From JAWKNZ01 sp041391425 (GTDB taxonomy: Bacteria; Bdellovibrionota_B; Oligoflexia; Oligoflexales; JAWKNZ01): a DNA stretch of 64,000 bases. Of the stretch, positions 8,457-18,693 are shown in pieces. A program made the position numbers and the translations under genes. Under the pieces are notes generated by a model that saw nothing but the letters and a program-made list of their open reading frames with translations, was not told the DNA's origin and did not search any database. The stretch spans positions 1-64,000 of the forward strand of contig JAWKNZ010000014.1 in NCBI GenBank assembly GCA_041391425.1, read 5' to 3'. Positions within the stretch are counted from its first letter, which is position 1; the number at the start of each line of letters is the position of its first letter.

Positions 8457-10682
8457 ATGGTTTTTGTTCGCGACTTTTCTCAAAGGCTTTTTTCGATAGC
8501 CACTGGAACAATGTTTGGTCATAGTAGTGTAAAACTTGCTTTGACCGTTTTTTTTATGACTGGTCTTCTTTTAGAAGCTCCAAATGCTTTTTCCCAAAGG
8601 GTATGGGAGTCAGAGGCAAAGTTAAAAACTAGGTCTTTTCTAAGAGATATTGCTGATGGAACTAGTAATGTGACTGCATTCAACTTGAGAGTAGGTGGTC
8701 GCAGAACTAATGAATACCGCTACAAAGTAGGTGCTGCAAACGCAGTCGATTGTTTAGTGGAACAAGGCTATTCAGATTGGACATCGACTCGTGAACGTTT
8801 AATATTTGATCTTAGTCAAACTCTTGATGAGGCTAAGTCATTGTGTTTGTTAGGAAGGTTAGTGCGAAAGAGGAGAGGGGTTGTTGTTGAGCAAGATATT
8901 GCGAAGGCTACCAGTTATCACTGGGCTAAAGTTACAAATGATACTGTGCCACCCGAAAATTTTTCTATCATAGCTCCAACGGGTACGATAACGACGGATA
9001 CCCCTACTCTTTCTTGGCAGAGTGCTAATGGGGCAGATTATTATGATGTTATACTTTCACAAAACGATTTATGCCAAGATCCGATACAAGAATTTTCTGG
9101 CCTTACTTCTACAAGTGTAGCCATTTCTACACCGCTTGCTGATGGTGCATATTTTATTTGTGTGGGTGCTTTTGATTTTGCTGGCAATGCAACCTCTGCT
9201 TTAAATAATCCTTTAAGTTTTATTGTTGATGCAATCGATGATGTCCCGCCTGGAGTTTTTGATATTACTGCTCCAACTGGTACGGTAAATACAAGCATGC
9301 CGACAGTGCAGTGGACAACATCAACTGACGCTGTTGCCTATGATTTGACAATTGCATTTGACACTTCGTGTTTTCTACCAGCAGTACGTTATAATGATTT
9401 GACAGGAACGTCCTTTACACTACCTACTTCTTTGCTAGATAATACTTATTATGTATGTATGACTTCAAAAGACCAAGCTAATAATATGACTACTGCGTCT
9501 AATAATGGCTTGCAATTCATCGTCGATGCTATCGATGATGTGCCACCGGGACCGTTTGATATATTAGGACCCGTAGGTACTTTAGATATCGATGCTCCAA
9601 CAATCTCTTGGACAGCTTCGCAAGATGCAGTTAAGTATAATATCTTTATTGCTACAGATGCAGAGTGTATTAATAGAATTCAAACGATTTTAGGTGTGAT
9701 TGGAACTAGCGTTGGAGTAGTGGCACCATTACAAGACGGTGATTATTTTACCTGTATGTCTTCAGAAGATTCGGCTGGCAACCAAACAGCTGCTACCAAT
9801 AATGGTTTAGCGTTTACTATCGATGCTGTTGATACAGCACCTCCCGGCCCGTTTGATGTTGTGGCTCCAAGTGGAGATGTGTTGACACAAACACCGACTT
9901 TTAGTTGGACTGCTTCTGTGGATGCAGTAAGCTATGATTTGACTATAGCTTCAGATGCTTCTTGTACGACTCCTGTTTTAGTTGTTACCGACATTTTAGA
10001 TATTTCTCATACGCTTACGACTGCCCTGGCGCCAGATACTTATTCTAGTTGTGTGCGTGCGTATGATCAGGCTGGAAATTTTACCGATGCTACGAATAAT
10101 GGTTTGGCGTTTACAGTTAAAGCACCGCTTCCTGCTCACCATGAGATTTTTGTGACATCTGCTGTGACAGGATTAGATGGATCGCCTGCTTTTCCTCCTA
10201 GTTATCCTGAGTTTGGTCATTTGGATGCAGCCGACTGGATTTGTAGCTTTGCTGCAGCTGATGGCGGACGTAATCCAGGATGGGATGGTCTTAGTACTCC
10301 TTGGAAAGCTTTGTTATCGGTTCCTGGTGTTAATGCGAATTCGAGGATTTTTGTTCAGGCTCCTGTTTATAATACAAATGGCGACTTGCTTGCAGCCGAT
10401 TACCCTGAGCTTTGGAGTGGAAGCTTACAAGCTCCGGTGCTTTATGATGAGTTTGGGCAGGCGATTACCCATACATTTGAGGTCTTTACTGGGACAAACT
10501 ATAATGGAACTACAGTATCTGATAGACATTGTAATTTTTGGAGTAGTACAAATTCTACCGACTTTGCTACTGCTGGTGATGCTAGGCTTTCGGATCAAGA
10601 GTGGATGGAGGGCGCAGGGGATATATCTTGTTCTCAAGGAGCTCGATTGTATTGTATAAGCCCGATGATCCCAGCTCAATAA
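8457..10682 (+). CDS. Secreted protein with four Ig/FnIII-like repeats and a DUF1554-like C-terminal domain
   Basis: A 741-residue exported protein with a signal segment ending near NAFSQR. Residues about 160-555 hold four tandem repeats of roughly 98 residues, each starting with a PP-(G/E)-x-F pattern, then PT-x-S-W, a conserved Cys pair, and ending GNxTxATNNGLxF. The repeats look like bacterial Ig or fibronectin III beta-sandwiches. The last 180 residues (FVTSAVTGLDG, WKALLSVPG, LWSGSL, HCNFWSS, ARLYCISP) resemble DUF1554, an endostatin/C-type-lectin-like domain known from Leptospira surface proteins. GGGAG eight bases before the ATG supports the start. Likely a surface adhesin or matrix protein; ligand unknown. 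Confidence 0.85.
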   Translation: MVFVRDFSQRLFSIATGTMFGHSSVKLALTVFFMTGLLLEAPNAFSQRVWESEAKLKTRSFLRDIADGTSNVTAFNLRVGGRRTNEYRYKVGAANAVDCLVEQGYSDWTSTRERLIFDLSQTLDEAKSLCLLGRLVRKRRGVVVEQDIAKATSYHWAKVTNDTVPPENFSIIAPTGTITTDTPTLSWQSANGADYYDVILSQNDLCQDPIQEFSGLTSTSVAISTPLADGAYFICVGAFDFAGNATSALNNPLSFIVDAIDDVPPGVFDITAPTGTVNTSMPTVQWTTSTDAVAYDLTIAFDTSCFLPAVRYNDLTGTSFTLPTSLLDNTYYVCMTSKDQANNMTTASNNGLQFIVDAIDDVPPGPFDILGPVGTLDIDAPTISWTASQDAVKYNIFIATDAECINRIQTILGVIGTSVGVVAPLQDGDYFTCMSSEDSAGNQTAATNNGLAFTIDAVDTAPPGPFDVVAPSGDVLTQTPTFSWTASVDAVSYDLTIASDASCTTPVLVVTDILDISHTLTTALAPDTYSSCVRAYDQAGNFTDATNNGLAFTVKAPLPAHHEIFVTSAVTGLDGSPAFPPSYPEFGHLDAADWICSFAAADGGRNPGWDGLSTPWKALLSVPGVNANSRIFVQAPVYNTNGDLLAADYPELWSGSLQAPVLYDEFGQAITHTFEVFTGTNYNGTTVSDRHCNFWSSTNSTDFATAGDARLSDQEWMEGAGDISCSQGARLYCISPMIPAQ

Positions 10683-10721
10683 TATTATAATAATATTCCA
10701 AGTTTAAAATATATTTTGATG

Positions 10722-10753
10722 ACGCCACTCTAATTGTTATAGAGTGGCGTTTT
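10722..10753 (+). terminator. Rho-independent terminator
   Basis: A perfect 11-bp stem ACGCCACTCTA / TAGAGTGGCGT with a seven-base loop is followed by TTTT, 40 bases after the stop of the Ig-repeat protein. Confidence 0.92.
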
Positions 10754-11041
10754 GCATTATAACCTTAGGTAAATACTCGAATATTTTTTTAATTGGTTGC
10801 TATACTAGAAAATATCATATGCAATCACAGATGCTTAAAAAAAAAATGAATAAAATTAAGAAATTCCCATTAATTCTCCGATAGACATGTAAGAAAGCCA
10901 AGGAACGGTTATCTAAAATTTTGAGTCGAGCTTGTGGAAAGTGGCTTATGTCTATTGTTTCGCGTGACTCTATTTATTTCTGATTCATTTTGTCATTGCA
11001 AAAGCTTTGCGCTGTCATTGTTCTTATTTTAAGGGTATGAT

Positions 11042-13416
11042 TTGCTTATTAGTACTGAACCAAGGAGGTTAAAACACGATAAGGCAACTCTGCCATTTGG
11101 GCTTGCTATTTCCGCGTTTTTAGTGACGGCAGTCTTGATGGTCTTATTACACCTTTCTCCTGGGGCGAAGCTTTAGAGCGTTTTGTCGCTTATCGGACCC
11201 TCTTTAGTTTGCGTGATACTTTAGGAAAAAGCCCACCTTTGGATCCGAGGATTAAGGTTTTTGCTTTTGATGATGCTGCGGTTGCTGAAGTAGATGATAG
11301 AGACTTGCCACTGAGCAGTTGGCTTTCGATTTACCAAGCTATTGCTAAGTCTGAACCTGCCACCATCCTTATCGATCGCTATTGGAGCAATCCTGCCGGT
11401 CTCAAAGATGCGCCTTTGTTTCGTGATGAAATAAAAAAATCAGTGATCCCCTTTATCGCCGGAGCTCATGTATGGCCGCATGCCATTTCTGGGCGCAAAA
11501 AACTACCTTTAAGCCACAAAAGCTTTGATGCTGTATCTATGTTTAAGGGAAAAAAGTTAGATTTTATTGCGCAACAGGCTATAGAGCAGCAATCAGATGA
11601 TTCTACAGCTGGCGTGCTTTACGGGCCGCACCATGCTATTGCAGACCCTTTGCAGATAGGGTTGTTGAGTTATGAAAACGATTTTTATGTAAAATTATTT
11701 CATTTTTTAGCTCCTGACCGAGTGATTGCCCATTTGAGTTTGCTGGCTGCCGGTATGCAAAATATTGAGGTAGAAAAAGGAGCATTAAAAGTCTCAGGGG
11801 CAGTAGTGCCGACTGATAGCCTTGGCAGAGTGCTGGTGAATATCGCTCCACAAAAGCGTTATAGTTCGAAAGTGTATTCTCTAAAAGGGGTTATCAAACG
11901 CGTGCAAAAAGGCAAAGGCCTTGGTAGTGTTGTCAAAAAAGGGGATGTGGTGATCTTGCTACCTTCATACTATACCGGGCATGTTGATATGGTCAGTACG
12001 CCTTTGGGTGCGATGCCGGGGGGAATATTGATGACCGCGATGGTCAATAGTGTTTTAAGTGGCAAATGGCTTAGATCAGTAGGGGGTGATATTCCTCTGA
12101 TTTTCTTGTTTTCATTATTGGGGGTCGGCCTTACGCTTTATTTGCGAACGGTATGGCTTTCGATTACACAGATTTTAGTTTTATGCACATTTTTTGCTGT
12201 GGCAAATATATCTTTTTCTTATTTTTCGATTGTGATTCCTTGGTTTTTTCCTAGTATGGCATTTGTTTTCACATCAGCGGCACTTTTTGTTGAGCGCATC
12301 CGCCGTCATGAACAGCAGAGTCAAAAAATTAGTGATGCCTTAACTGGATTTTTGTCGCCTAAACACCTTAAGCAGTTTTTAAAGCGCCCTAGCTCGTTGC
12401 AAGTGGCTCCGGTAGGGCGCAATGTTACGGTGATGTTTATCGATATTACTGGATATTCTTTGGTGAGTGAAAGGCTTGAGCCTAAAAAGGCATTTTCGCA
12501 GTTGCGAGAGCTGTTATCACAAATTCGCGAGATTATATTTGCTTATGGTGGCGTTGTGGATCGTACCTTGGGCGATGGGATGCTATGCTTTTTCGGTTAT
12601 TATTATGATGGCTCAAAAAGTATTGAAAACCACGCCACTCAAGCTATGGACTGTGCTATCGAAATTCAACGGACTGTGGTGGCGAGAAATATTAAAGCAT
12701 CAGAGGCTGGTAAACTTGTTTACCCTTTAAGGATAGGTATAAACACGTCCTATGTATATATTGGTAACCTTGGTGGTAAAGATCATTTTGATCTAACGTT
12801 AATCGGTGACGGTGTCAACTATGCCCAACGCCTAGAGACTGCCTGTGAAAGCAATTGCATCATGCTAGGGCAGGCGACTTATAATAGCCTTTATCAGATA
12901 TATGCTCGCGGGTATGCGATTACCAAGCGGCAGATTCAGATCAAACACCATGATGGTTTTATGACAGCGTATGAGGTGGATCCATTTGCAGAGAACCCGG
13001 AACAGAGGCGGCTGGCGATCGCAGCGTACCGAGATTTTGCAAAAATCGACCGTGTTACTGCTCGTTATGATATACCAGAAAACATCACGATTGCTCTTGA
13101 GTCAGCTATCTGTGGAGGAAAGTTGTTTAATTTTTCTTTAGGTGGTTTTTGTGCGGTGATGCCTGAATATATTGGTAAAGGTTCAACATTAAGTATTGTG
13201 GTTGGCGATCCCAATGATCCACTACATCATGAGTTGAAAAAGTTAGGGCTTTCACCCCTGGTTTGTGAGCTTAGGTGGGGTAGGCGTTTTGGAGGTAACT
13301 TTATGCATGGGTTTATGGTCAAAAATCTCAGCGAGTCGCAGAAGAAATGCTTTGTTGAAACCCTAGAGAAGCATGTCCAGCAGCTAGTGCTAAAAAGCCG
13401 TAAAAAAGGTGCTTGA
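11042..13416 (+). CDS. CHASE2-class III adenylate/guanylate cyclase-PilZ protein, frameshifted near its 5' end
   Basis: This makes a cyclic nucleotide from ATP or GTP in response to an extracytoplasmic signal. A TTG at 11042 with AAGGG eight bases upstream opens a frame encoding the first membrane helix (GLAISAFLVTAVLMVLLH), which stops at 11174. The rest, open from 11083, starts in the -1 frame without a usable start codon, so one indel near GGGG 11162-11165 splits the gene. Order: membrane helix; CHASE2 periplasmic sensor (VFAFDDAAVAEV onward); three helices; class III cyclase with metal Asp in VMFIDITGYS, second Asp in DRTLGDG, and Asn/Arg in DGVNYAQRLE; then a C-terminal PilZ-like domain with RVTAR (RxxxR) and NFSLGG (NxSxxG), the c-di-GMP-binding motifs. 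Confidence 0.85.
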
Positions 13417-13688
13417 TATGATCTATGGGCTTCGGTTAATAACTTCCAATAATTTTAGACACTTGTCAAAAGTTCTCTACATCCCGCTGGCCCTTAACAG
13501 AAAACCCTCTATTCTATTTACTTCAACTAACTGAAATTTAATAATAATTTAACTTTATTGCCAAATCCTTAAGATTCTTGGAAGTGCTCCCGATCGAATG
13601 AGTGTCGGTAAAGAAAGTTAATTTTATGCGGACTTTAATTTCTTAAGTTTGTGGTATTTTGTATGTATGTGGATTGGGGGATAGCCCT

Positions 13689-15743
13689 GTGAAGTTGCAA
13701 AGGATAAAACATAGCTGCGGTAATTTGCTTACCATAACCAAGGTGATGCCTATGTTACTATGTATGGGTATTTTATTTTCAGCTTGTGTTAAGCCGAGCC
13801 CACAACCACAAGATCAATCTGATGATGATGCTATTGAGCCTGCGTCCGATCCTGAGTTGATAGCAGGTATCAACTTGCTTTCATGCCAGCCTTTTATACC
13901 TAATGAATCTGGCGATACTGATGCTATTGGTAATACTGCGCAGTATTGTTCTGAGAATGTTTGCGATATTGCTTGTGGCTACCGGGATGCTGATGGGCAA
14001 AAAACTCAAACTTCTTGGGATCAATTGGATATTTCGTTGAAGAAAAAAGATGGCACTTCTGTAGAAGTGAGTCCTGAATCTGCCGATGAACGCACCGATT
14101 GGCATTTTATCGTACAGGTCTCTCCCAGTGATTATCAAGAGCTTTCTATGGTTGAGGCAAAGCGTATGGTAGGTGGTGCGGAGTTTATCGATCAGGCGGC
14201 GCTATCGGTACCACTTGTTAGTGCTTTGTTAGCGGCGGAGCCTAATGCCTTAGATTTTGGTATCAGTCCTTTGCGTGCGACTAAAAATGCTGAAATCAAA
14301 GTGGTCTATTCTGGTGAAGTTGCGGCTCGTATTGTCAGTATTGGTGCGCTAACAGATGGGTTTCAATATAGTGGAGGAAGTTATCCAGGTTCCACGGAAG
14401 AAAAGGCTTGCCGGGGAGATAAAATCTCAGATGAGGCAGCATCTGGATGCTTGCTAAAGGTTCAATTTAACCCTGAAGTCTTAAAACTTTATGAAAATAG
14501 TCTGACAATTGAATATAGCAATGGTCCGAGGATTGAAGAGTTGACGGTTGATATCTCTGGTGTTGGAGGATTGGTTGCAAATACGGTGATTGGTCAAGAT
14601 AGTTTATTGGCTGGAAATACCCTTGCAAACAAAGGTGGAAGCCTATGTTCGAGTGAAACGGTGAATAATCCGCTTGGTCTTGAAGTAGAAGAACAGTTTT
14701 TATATTTAGCAGATAACAAAAATAACAGAGTTGTAGTTTACGATTTAATGGATAGCACTGGGTCAGCTATTCACTCTTATGGAGGTGATTTGAATGGAGC
14801 TTGCGTAGGGAATGTGTCGTTAACTGCATCTGTAGTGAATTTGCCTTTCTCAGTTTCTGTGACAGGAAATATGCTTTATGCACTTTCTAGTTTTGACCGT
14901 AGAGTGCTAGTTTGGGATGATGTTGATAATATAGTTGCTGATAGGGTTGTAGGGCAAGCATCTTTTGATTCAAATGCTATGGAGCTTTCACAAGTTGGGT
15001 TTAATAGGCCATTTGATGTTATAAGCACAGCTGACTATTTTCTTATATCTGATAAGGATAATAATCGAGTTCTATATTTTGATAAAATACCTTCTGGTGT
15101 AGAAGGCACGTCTTCGGCTGATAGAATTGCAGCAGATGCGGTTATAGGTCAGAGTGATTTTACTAGTGGTTTGGCAAATAGAGGAAGCAATCCAACTGCA
15201 TTGTCTCTAAATAAGCCGACGGGGTTGCTTGTTGTTAACGGAAAGTTATTGATTGCAGATACAAGCAATAACCGAATTTTACTCTATGATAGACTGCCTA
15301 TGGCTGGCGAAAATAGTTTAAGTGCTACAGTTGTTATCGGACAAAATGAGTTTAATGAATCAACTCCAAATCATTTTGGTTTAAATACTATTACGGCAAA
15401 AGGGCTTAATAATCCGATTGGTATGGATAGCGATGGGAAGAGGTTATTTGTCGTCGATCAAGTAAACAATCGAGTTTTGATCTGGCTGAGTATACCGACT
15501 ACTAATTTCCAAAAAGCTGACTTGGTATTTGGTCAAGAAGATTGTAAGACTGGTACCGCTAACCAACAAATGGTGGGCTCTACTTTGCAAGAAAATCAGC
15601 CATTGGATAGATCCTTAAAAAATCCTACAGATCTCAAAATTTATAACAATACGATGTATATATCGGATAGTGGCAACAACCGCATTATCGGAGTGCCACT
15701 GCCCGAAACATGGGATCAAGTTTCTAGTGGACAGTGTTTATAA
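13689..15743 (+). CDS. NHL-repeat lipoprotein (upstream member of a paralogous pair)
   Basis: A lipoprotein of about 684 residues: signal peptide ending in lipobox LFSAC, a low-complexity acidic linker, an immunoglobulin-like or choice-of-anchor segment (about 170-300; GGSYPG, VQFNPEV, LTIEYSNGP), then an NHL-type beta-propeller with about five blades, each opening with a GQ-x-D/x-F signature and carrying NNRV(L/V)-(V/I)-(Y/W). The GTG at 13689 is chosen because GGGGGA lies eight bases before it. Its TAA overlaps the ATG of a paralogue by one base, indicating translational coupling. The lipobox and fold suggest an outer-membrane-anchored, protein- or ligand-binding surface protein. Confidence 0.88.
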   Translation: MKLQRIKHSCGNLLTITKVMPMLLCMGILFSACVKPSPQPQDQSDDDAIEPASDPELIAGINLLSCQPFIPNESGDTDAIGNTAQYCSENVCDIACGYRDADGQKTQTSWDQLDISLKKKDGTSVEVSPESADERTDWHFIVQVSPSDYQELSMVEAKRMVGGAEFIDQAALSVPLVSALLAAEPNALDFGISPLRATKNAEIKVVYSGEVAARIVSIGALTDGFQYSGGSYPGSTEEKACRGDKISDEAASGCLLKVQFNPEVLKLYENSLTIEYSNGPRIEELTVDISGVGGLVANTVIGQDSLLAGNTLANKGGSLCSSETVNNPLGLEVEEQFLYLADNKNNRVVVYDLMDSTGSAIHSYGGDLNGACVGNVSLTASVVNLPFSVSVTGNMLYALSSFDRRVLVWDDVDNIVADRVVGQASFDSNAMELSQVGFNRPFDVISTADYFLISDKDNNRVLYFDKIPSGVEGTSSADRIAADAVIGQSDFTSGLANRGSNPTALSLNKPTGLLVVNGKLLIADTSNNRILLYDRLPMAGENSLSATVVIGQNEFNESTPNHFGLNTITAKGLNNPIGMDSDGKRLFVVDQVNNRVLIWLSIPTTNFQKADLVFGQEDCKTGTANQQMVGSTLQENQPLDRSLKNPTDLKIYNNTMYISDSGNNRIIGVPLPETWDQVSSGQCL

Positions 15744-17662
15744 TGGATTTCTTTCAGCATTATAGTATTGTTTTTCTGACCATATTTTTTGCTGCCTGTA
15801 GTGAAATGTCTATGGTAGGGACAGACTATGTTCATACTAAGCGAGAGAAACGTGTCTCAGATCCGATTGTTTCAGATAAAAATTCCTTGCTAACTGAAGG
15901 TGATACGCTTTTTGATCTCAGTTGTGAAAATGATAGTGCTATTGATGCTCAGGCCTCAAGCACTTATCTGCTATTAGGCTGTCTCTTGAGTAAAAAGGAT
16001 AGTGGCGAAGCACCAGTAATAAGTGCTGGCAACGTCTTTTTTCGTACGTCTAGCGGAAGTAATTTATCAGGTGGTATTCTCGATTTAAGCTCCGAAAGTT
16101 CGTATGATTTTGTGATTCATGTTCCTAAAGATTTGGTAGATAATCTGGAGTTGATCACAGTCGAACTGACTGTAGATAGCGTTGGGTATCGTTTTAATGT
16201 TAATTTTAGTTTTGCTGATAAGACTGCTTTATTAACATGGAAAGATGGTGGAACCTTGTCTTTTGATGGGGCACCGCTACATACGAGTACGACCAAAGAG
16301 TATCAAATTATCTATAATGGTTCTTCTGAAATTACTATTGGATCTATTGAAGGTCTTAATGACTCTCTTTTCTTTGTGGGTGGAAGTTACCCTGGTAGTG
16401 GAGGGACTTGTGGAGATATTATTAGAGAAAACTGTATGGTTCGTTTTGCTTTTAAGCCGGAGGTGATTGCTGGATATAGTACCAATCTGATATTGAATTA
16501 TTCGAACGGATTGGAGGATAGGCAACTCTCTTTAGAAATAAATGGTCAGGGAGCTTTTGTAGCTTCTGCGGTTTGGGGGCAAAGTGATTTTTCGACTTCG
16601 CTTCTTAATAATGGGCAGGATCCAAACGCAGGTAGTTTAAATCGGCCTGCTTCAATATATTTTGATGGTACCCGTTTATTTTTAGCTGATGCTTTAAATA
16701 ATCGAGTGCTAATTTGGAACTCGATGCCGATAAATTTAGACGTATTGCCTGACGTTGTTCTTGGCCAGTCTGATTTTGCTTCTAATCTTTCAAATCGTGG
16801 CGGTAGTCCTAATGCAAGTACATTGAATACACCGCAAGGAATTTATTCGGATGGTACGAATTTGTTTGTAGCAGATACTGAGAATCATCGGATTTTGGTG
16901 TGGACGGGAATGCCTACGGTTAATGGACAAAGTGCAAATCGAGTTTTAGGTCAAGTTGATTTTTTAAACGTTGCAATTAATCGGGGAAATGGGAGCAATG
17001 TCCCAGCGGCAAATAGCTTAGCGGGGCCTGTTGGAGTTTATGGAGATGGAAATCAATTATTTGTCGCCGATACCCTGAATCATCGGATTTTGGCATGGTC
17101 GTTAAGCTTGCCTAATAATGATATGTCGGCATCATTGGTGTTAGGACAACCTGATTTTGTTAGCAAAAATACAGGAGCTTCAGATAGGGAATTATTCACA
17201 CCACGTAGTGTCTTTAGTGATCAAACTTCATTAGTGGTTGCTGACACGTTTAATCATCGAGTGTTGATTTGGAATAATATTCCTACAGTAAATCAAGAAG
17301 CTGCAGATATCGTAATTGGGCAAGCAGATTTTGTTTCAGCACAACAAAATAGAGGTAGTAGCGCACCTTCCGCAAATTCAATGTATTCACCACAATCGGT
17401 GGGTATTTATAGTGGCAAACTCGTCGTGACTGACCGTCGAAACCATAGAGTCTTATTATGGAATACTTTGCCAACTACTAATGGCGAATCTGCGTCTTTA
17501 GTTTTCGGACAAGGTGATTTTATTTCTGGACAGGCAAACCGTAGTAAAGGACAGGCTGCGGCAGATTCTTTGTCTTATCCTAACAGTGCAATTATAGTCG
17601 GAAGTAGCCTCTTTGTCACAGAAGAAGAAAACCATAGGCTTATAAAAGCTCCTCTCCCGTGA
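15743..17662 (+). CDS. NHL-repeat lipoprotein (downstream paralogue)
   Basis: About 639 residues. The signal peptide ends at FFAACS. The layout matches the gene immediately upstream: an Ig-like segment containing GGSYPGSGG and AFKPEV, then a six-blade NHL propeller (VWGQSDF, VVLGQSDF, RVLGQVDF, LVLGQPDF, IVIGQADF, LVFGQGDF), each blade with LFVADTxNHRIL-type closing strands. The ATG overlaps the upstream TAA (TAATG), and the pair looks like a tandem duplication that has diverged. The last visible blade strand (LFVTEEENHRLI) is followed directly by the stop. Role unknown, probably cell-surface. Confidence 0.88.
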   Translation: MDFFQHYSIVFLTIFFAACSEMSMVGTDYVHTKREKRVSDPIVSDKNSLLTEGDTLFDLSCENDSAIDAQASSTYLLLGCLLSKKDSGEAPVISAGNVFFRTSSGSNLSGGILDLSSESSYDFVIHVPKDLVDNLELITVELTVDSVGYRFNVNFSFADKTALLTWKDGGTLSFDGAPLHTSTTKEYQIIYNGSSEITIGSIEGLNDSLFFVGGSYPGSGGTCGDIIRENCMVRFAFKPEVIAGYSTNLILNYSNGLEDRQLSLEINGQGAFVASAVWGQSDFSTSLLNNGQDPNAGSLNRPASIYFDGTRLFLADALNNRVLIWNSMPINLDVLPDVVLGQSDFASNLSNRGGSPNASTLNTPQGIYSDGTNLFVADTENHRILVWTGMPTVNGQSANRVLGQVDFLNVAINRGNGSNVPAANSLAGPVGVYGDGNQLFVADTLNHRILAWSLSLPNNDMSASLVLGQPDFVSKNTGASDRELFTPRSVFSDQTSLVVADTFNHRVLIWNNIPTVNQEAADIVIGQADFVSAQQNRGSSAPSANSMYSPQSVGIYSGKLVVTDRRNHRVLLWNTLPTTNGESASLVFGQGDFISGQANRSKGQAAADSLSYPNSAIIVGSSLFVTEEENHRLIKAPLP

Positions 17663-17894
17663 TTCTCTACAGCTTCAAGAAAGCCTTCAAAAAATTATTA
17701 GAGAAATTTTCCTTAACTTACAGTGGATTATCTCCCTATAAACTTAGATTTTTTTTGCACGTAAAAAAGCATAAAAAATCGATTTGAAGCGCATCTATAA
17801 CAGTAGCCGTAACTTACTGTAATTAAATAATAAAAATCATATTTTTAAGTTGTTATACATGGCGCCGATCGGAATAGAAGGGTAACTCATAAGA
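17663..17894. other. AT-rich intergenic stretch
   Basis: Between the NHL lipoprotein and the prepilin gene. No coding signal and no clear terminator were found. Together with the palindrome that follows it forms a 305-base gap. Confidence 0.4.
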
Positions 17895-17916
17895 ACATCT
17901 AATATGGATTAGATGT
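17895..17916. promoter_or_regulatory. Perfect palindrome upstream of the prepilin gene
   Basis: ACATCTAAT / ATTAGATGT is a perfect 9-bp inverted repeat with a four-base spacer, 50 bases before the prepilin start. It could be a regulator's operator or a 5'-leader hairpin. There is no T-run, so it is not a classical terminator. Confidence 0.4.
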
Positions 17917-17967
17917 TTCGGCTGATTCGATAGGTTTTTATTAGTTTTTAAAGTGGGGTGGATGTTT

Positions 17968-18450
17968 ATGGCTTGCTTCTCTAAACATAAAAATGAAGAA
18001 GCTTTTAGTTTGGTAGAGCTTATGGTGGTTGTGGCCATCGTGAGCGTTTTAGCTGCAGTAGCGACAACACGCTTTGATCGATTTCAAGCAAAAGCTAGGC
18101 AGTCGGAAGCAAAATCAAGCCTGGCACAAATATTTGCTTTGCAGCAGTCGTACTATGCAGATAAGGAAATTTATGCTGCCTTGCCTGGCTACGGTATGAA
18201 TGGTGCTGTTGCGGTGTGCCCTGCTAATGATTTGGGCTTTAGATTAACTGGCTGTGCCTCTGGGAAAATGCGTTATTACTATGTGACCAATCCTATAGTA
18301 CCATTATCAACCGGGTTTCAAATAGATGGGCGTTCTGGGACGGGAAATCTCAATAAGGTACTTCCCGGTTGTGCTGCTCCTGATGTTTGGTCTATTAATG
18401 AGGATAAAGAACTAATACATACCACTAATCCATTTGATTTCTGTTCATAA
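17968..18450 (+). CDS. Type IV prepilin/pseudopilin-like protein
   Basis: About 160 residues with a class III signal: short basic leader, then A|FSLVELMVVVAIVSVLAAVA, the hydrophobic helix that packs pilus cores, with Glu at +5. The residue before the cleavage site is Ala instead of the usual Gly, which prepilin peptidases tolerate less well. The globular part has paired cysteines (VCPAND...TGCASG; PGCAAP...DFCS), like many major and minor pilins. The ATG at 17968 is preferred because the GGGG site is nine bases upstream. No pilus assembly genes are nearby. The terminal Cys-Ser end resembles type IVa pilins. Confidence 0.82.
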   Translation: MACFSKHKNEEAFSLVELMVVVAIVSVLAAVATTRFDRFQAKARQSEAKSSLAQIFALQQSYYADKEIYAALPGYGMNGAVAVCPANDLGFRLTGCASGKMRYYYVTNPIVPLSTGFQIDGRSGTGNLNKVLPGCAAPDVWSINEDKELIHTTNPFDFCS

Positions 18451-18503
18451 TATTTCTATGCATTGGTGAGGATAAGAAGGGTCTTTTCTATAAAAGAGAG
18501 GCC

Positions 18504-18526
18504 CTTCACTGCGTTCAGGGTGACGG
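18504..18526. repeat. Left inverted end of a REP-like island
   Basis: CTTCACTGCGTTCAGGGTGA and the next three bases are an imperfect inverted match to 19062-19085. The right-hand partner has the GTCATGCTGAGCG...CGAAG look of a short palindromic repeat that is widespread in bacterial genomes. Confidence 0.6.
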
Positions 18527-18582
18527 CAGGTTCGTCAGGGTGACGGTAGGTTCGTCAGGGTGCGGTAGGTTCGTCAGGGGAG
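18513..18582. repeat. Short tandem array, about 20-bp unit, four copies
   Basis: Unit GTTCGTCAGGGTGACGGTAG, present as one 17-base leading copy, one full copy, one 19-base copy and a truncated 14-base copy. It grows out of the left REP-like end, whose GTTCAGGGTGACGG is the first copy. Confidence 0.8.
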
Positions 18583-18693
18583 GGATAATTAGTTTGTCAT
18601 GTGTGGTGTAATTAGTTCGTCAGGGTGACGTGATAAGCTGTTTTTCAGGATGATGTGAAAAGTCGTTACGCAGTGTGCGATGATCTGAAAAAC

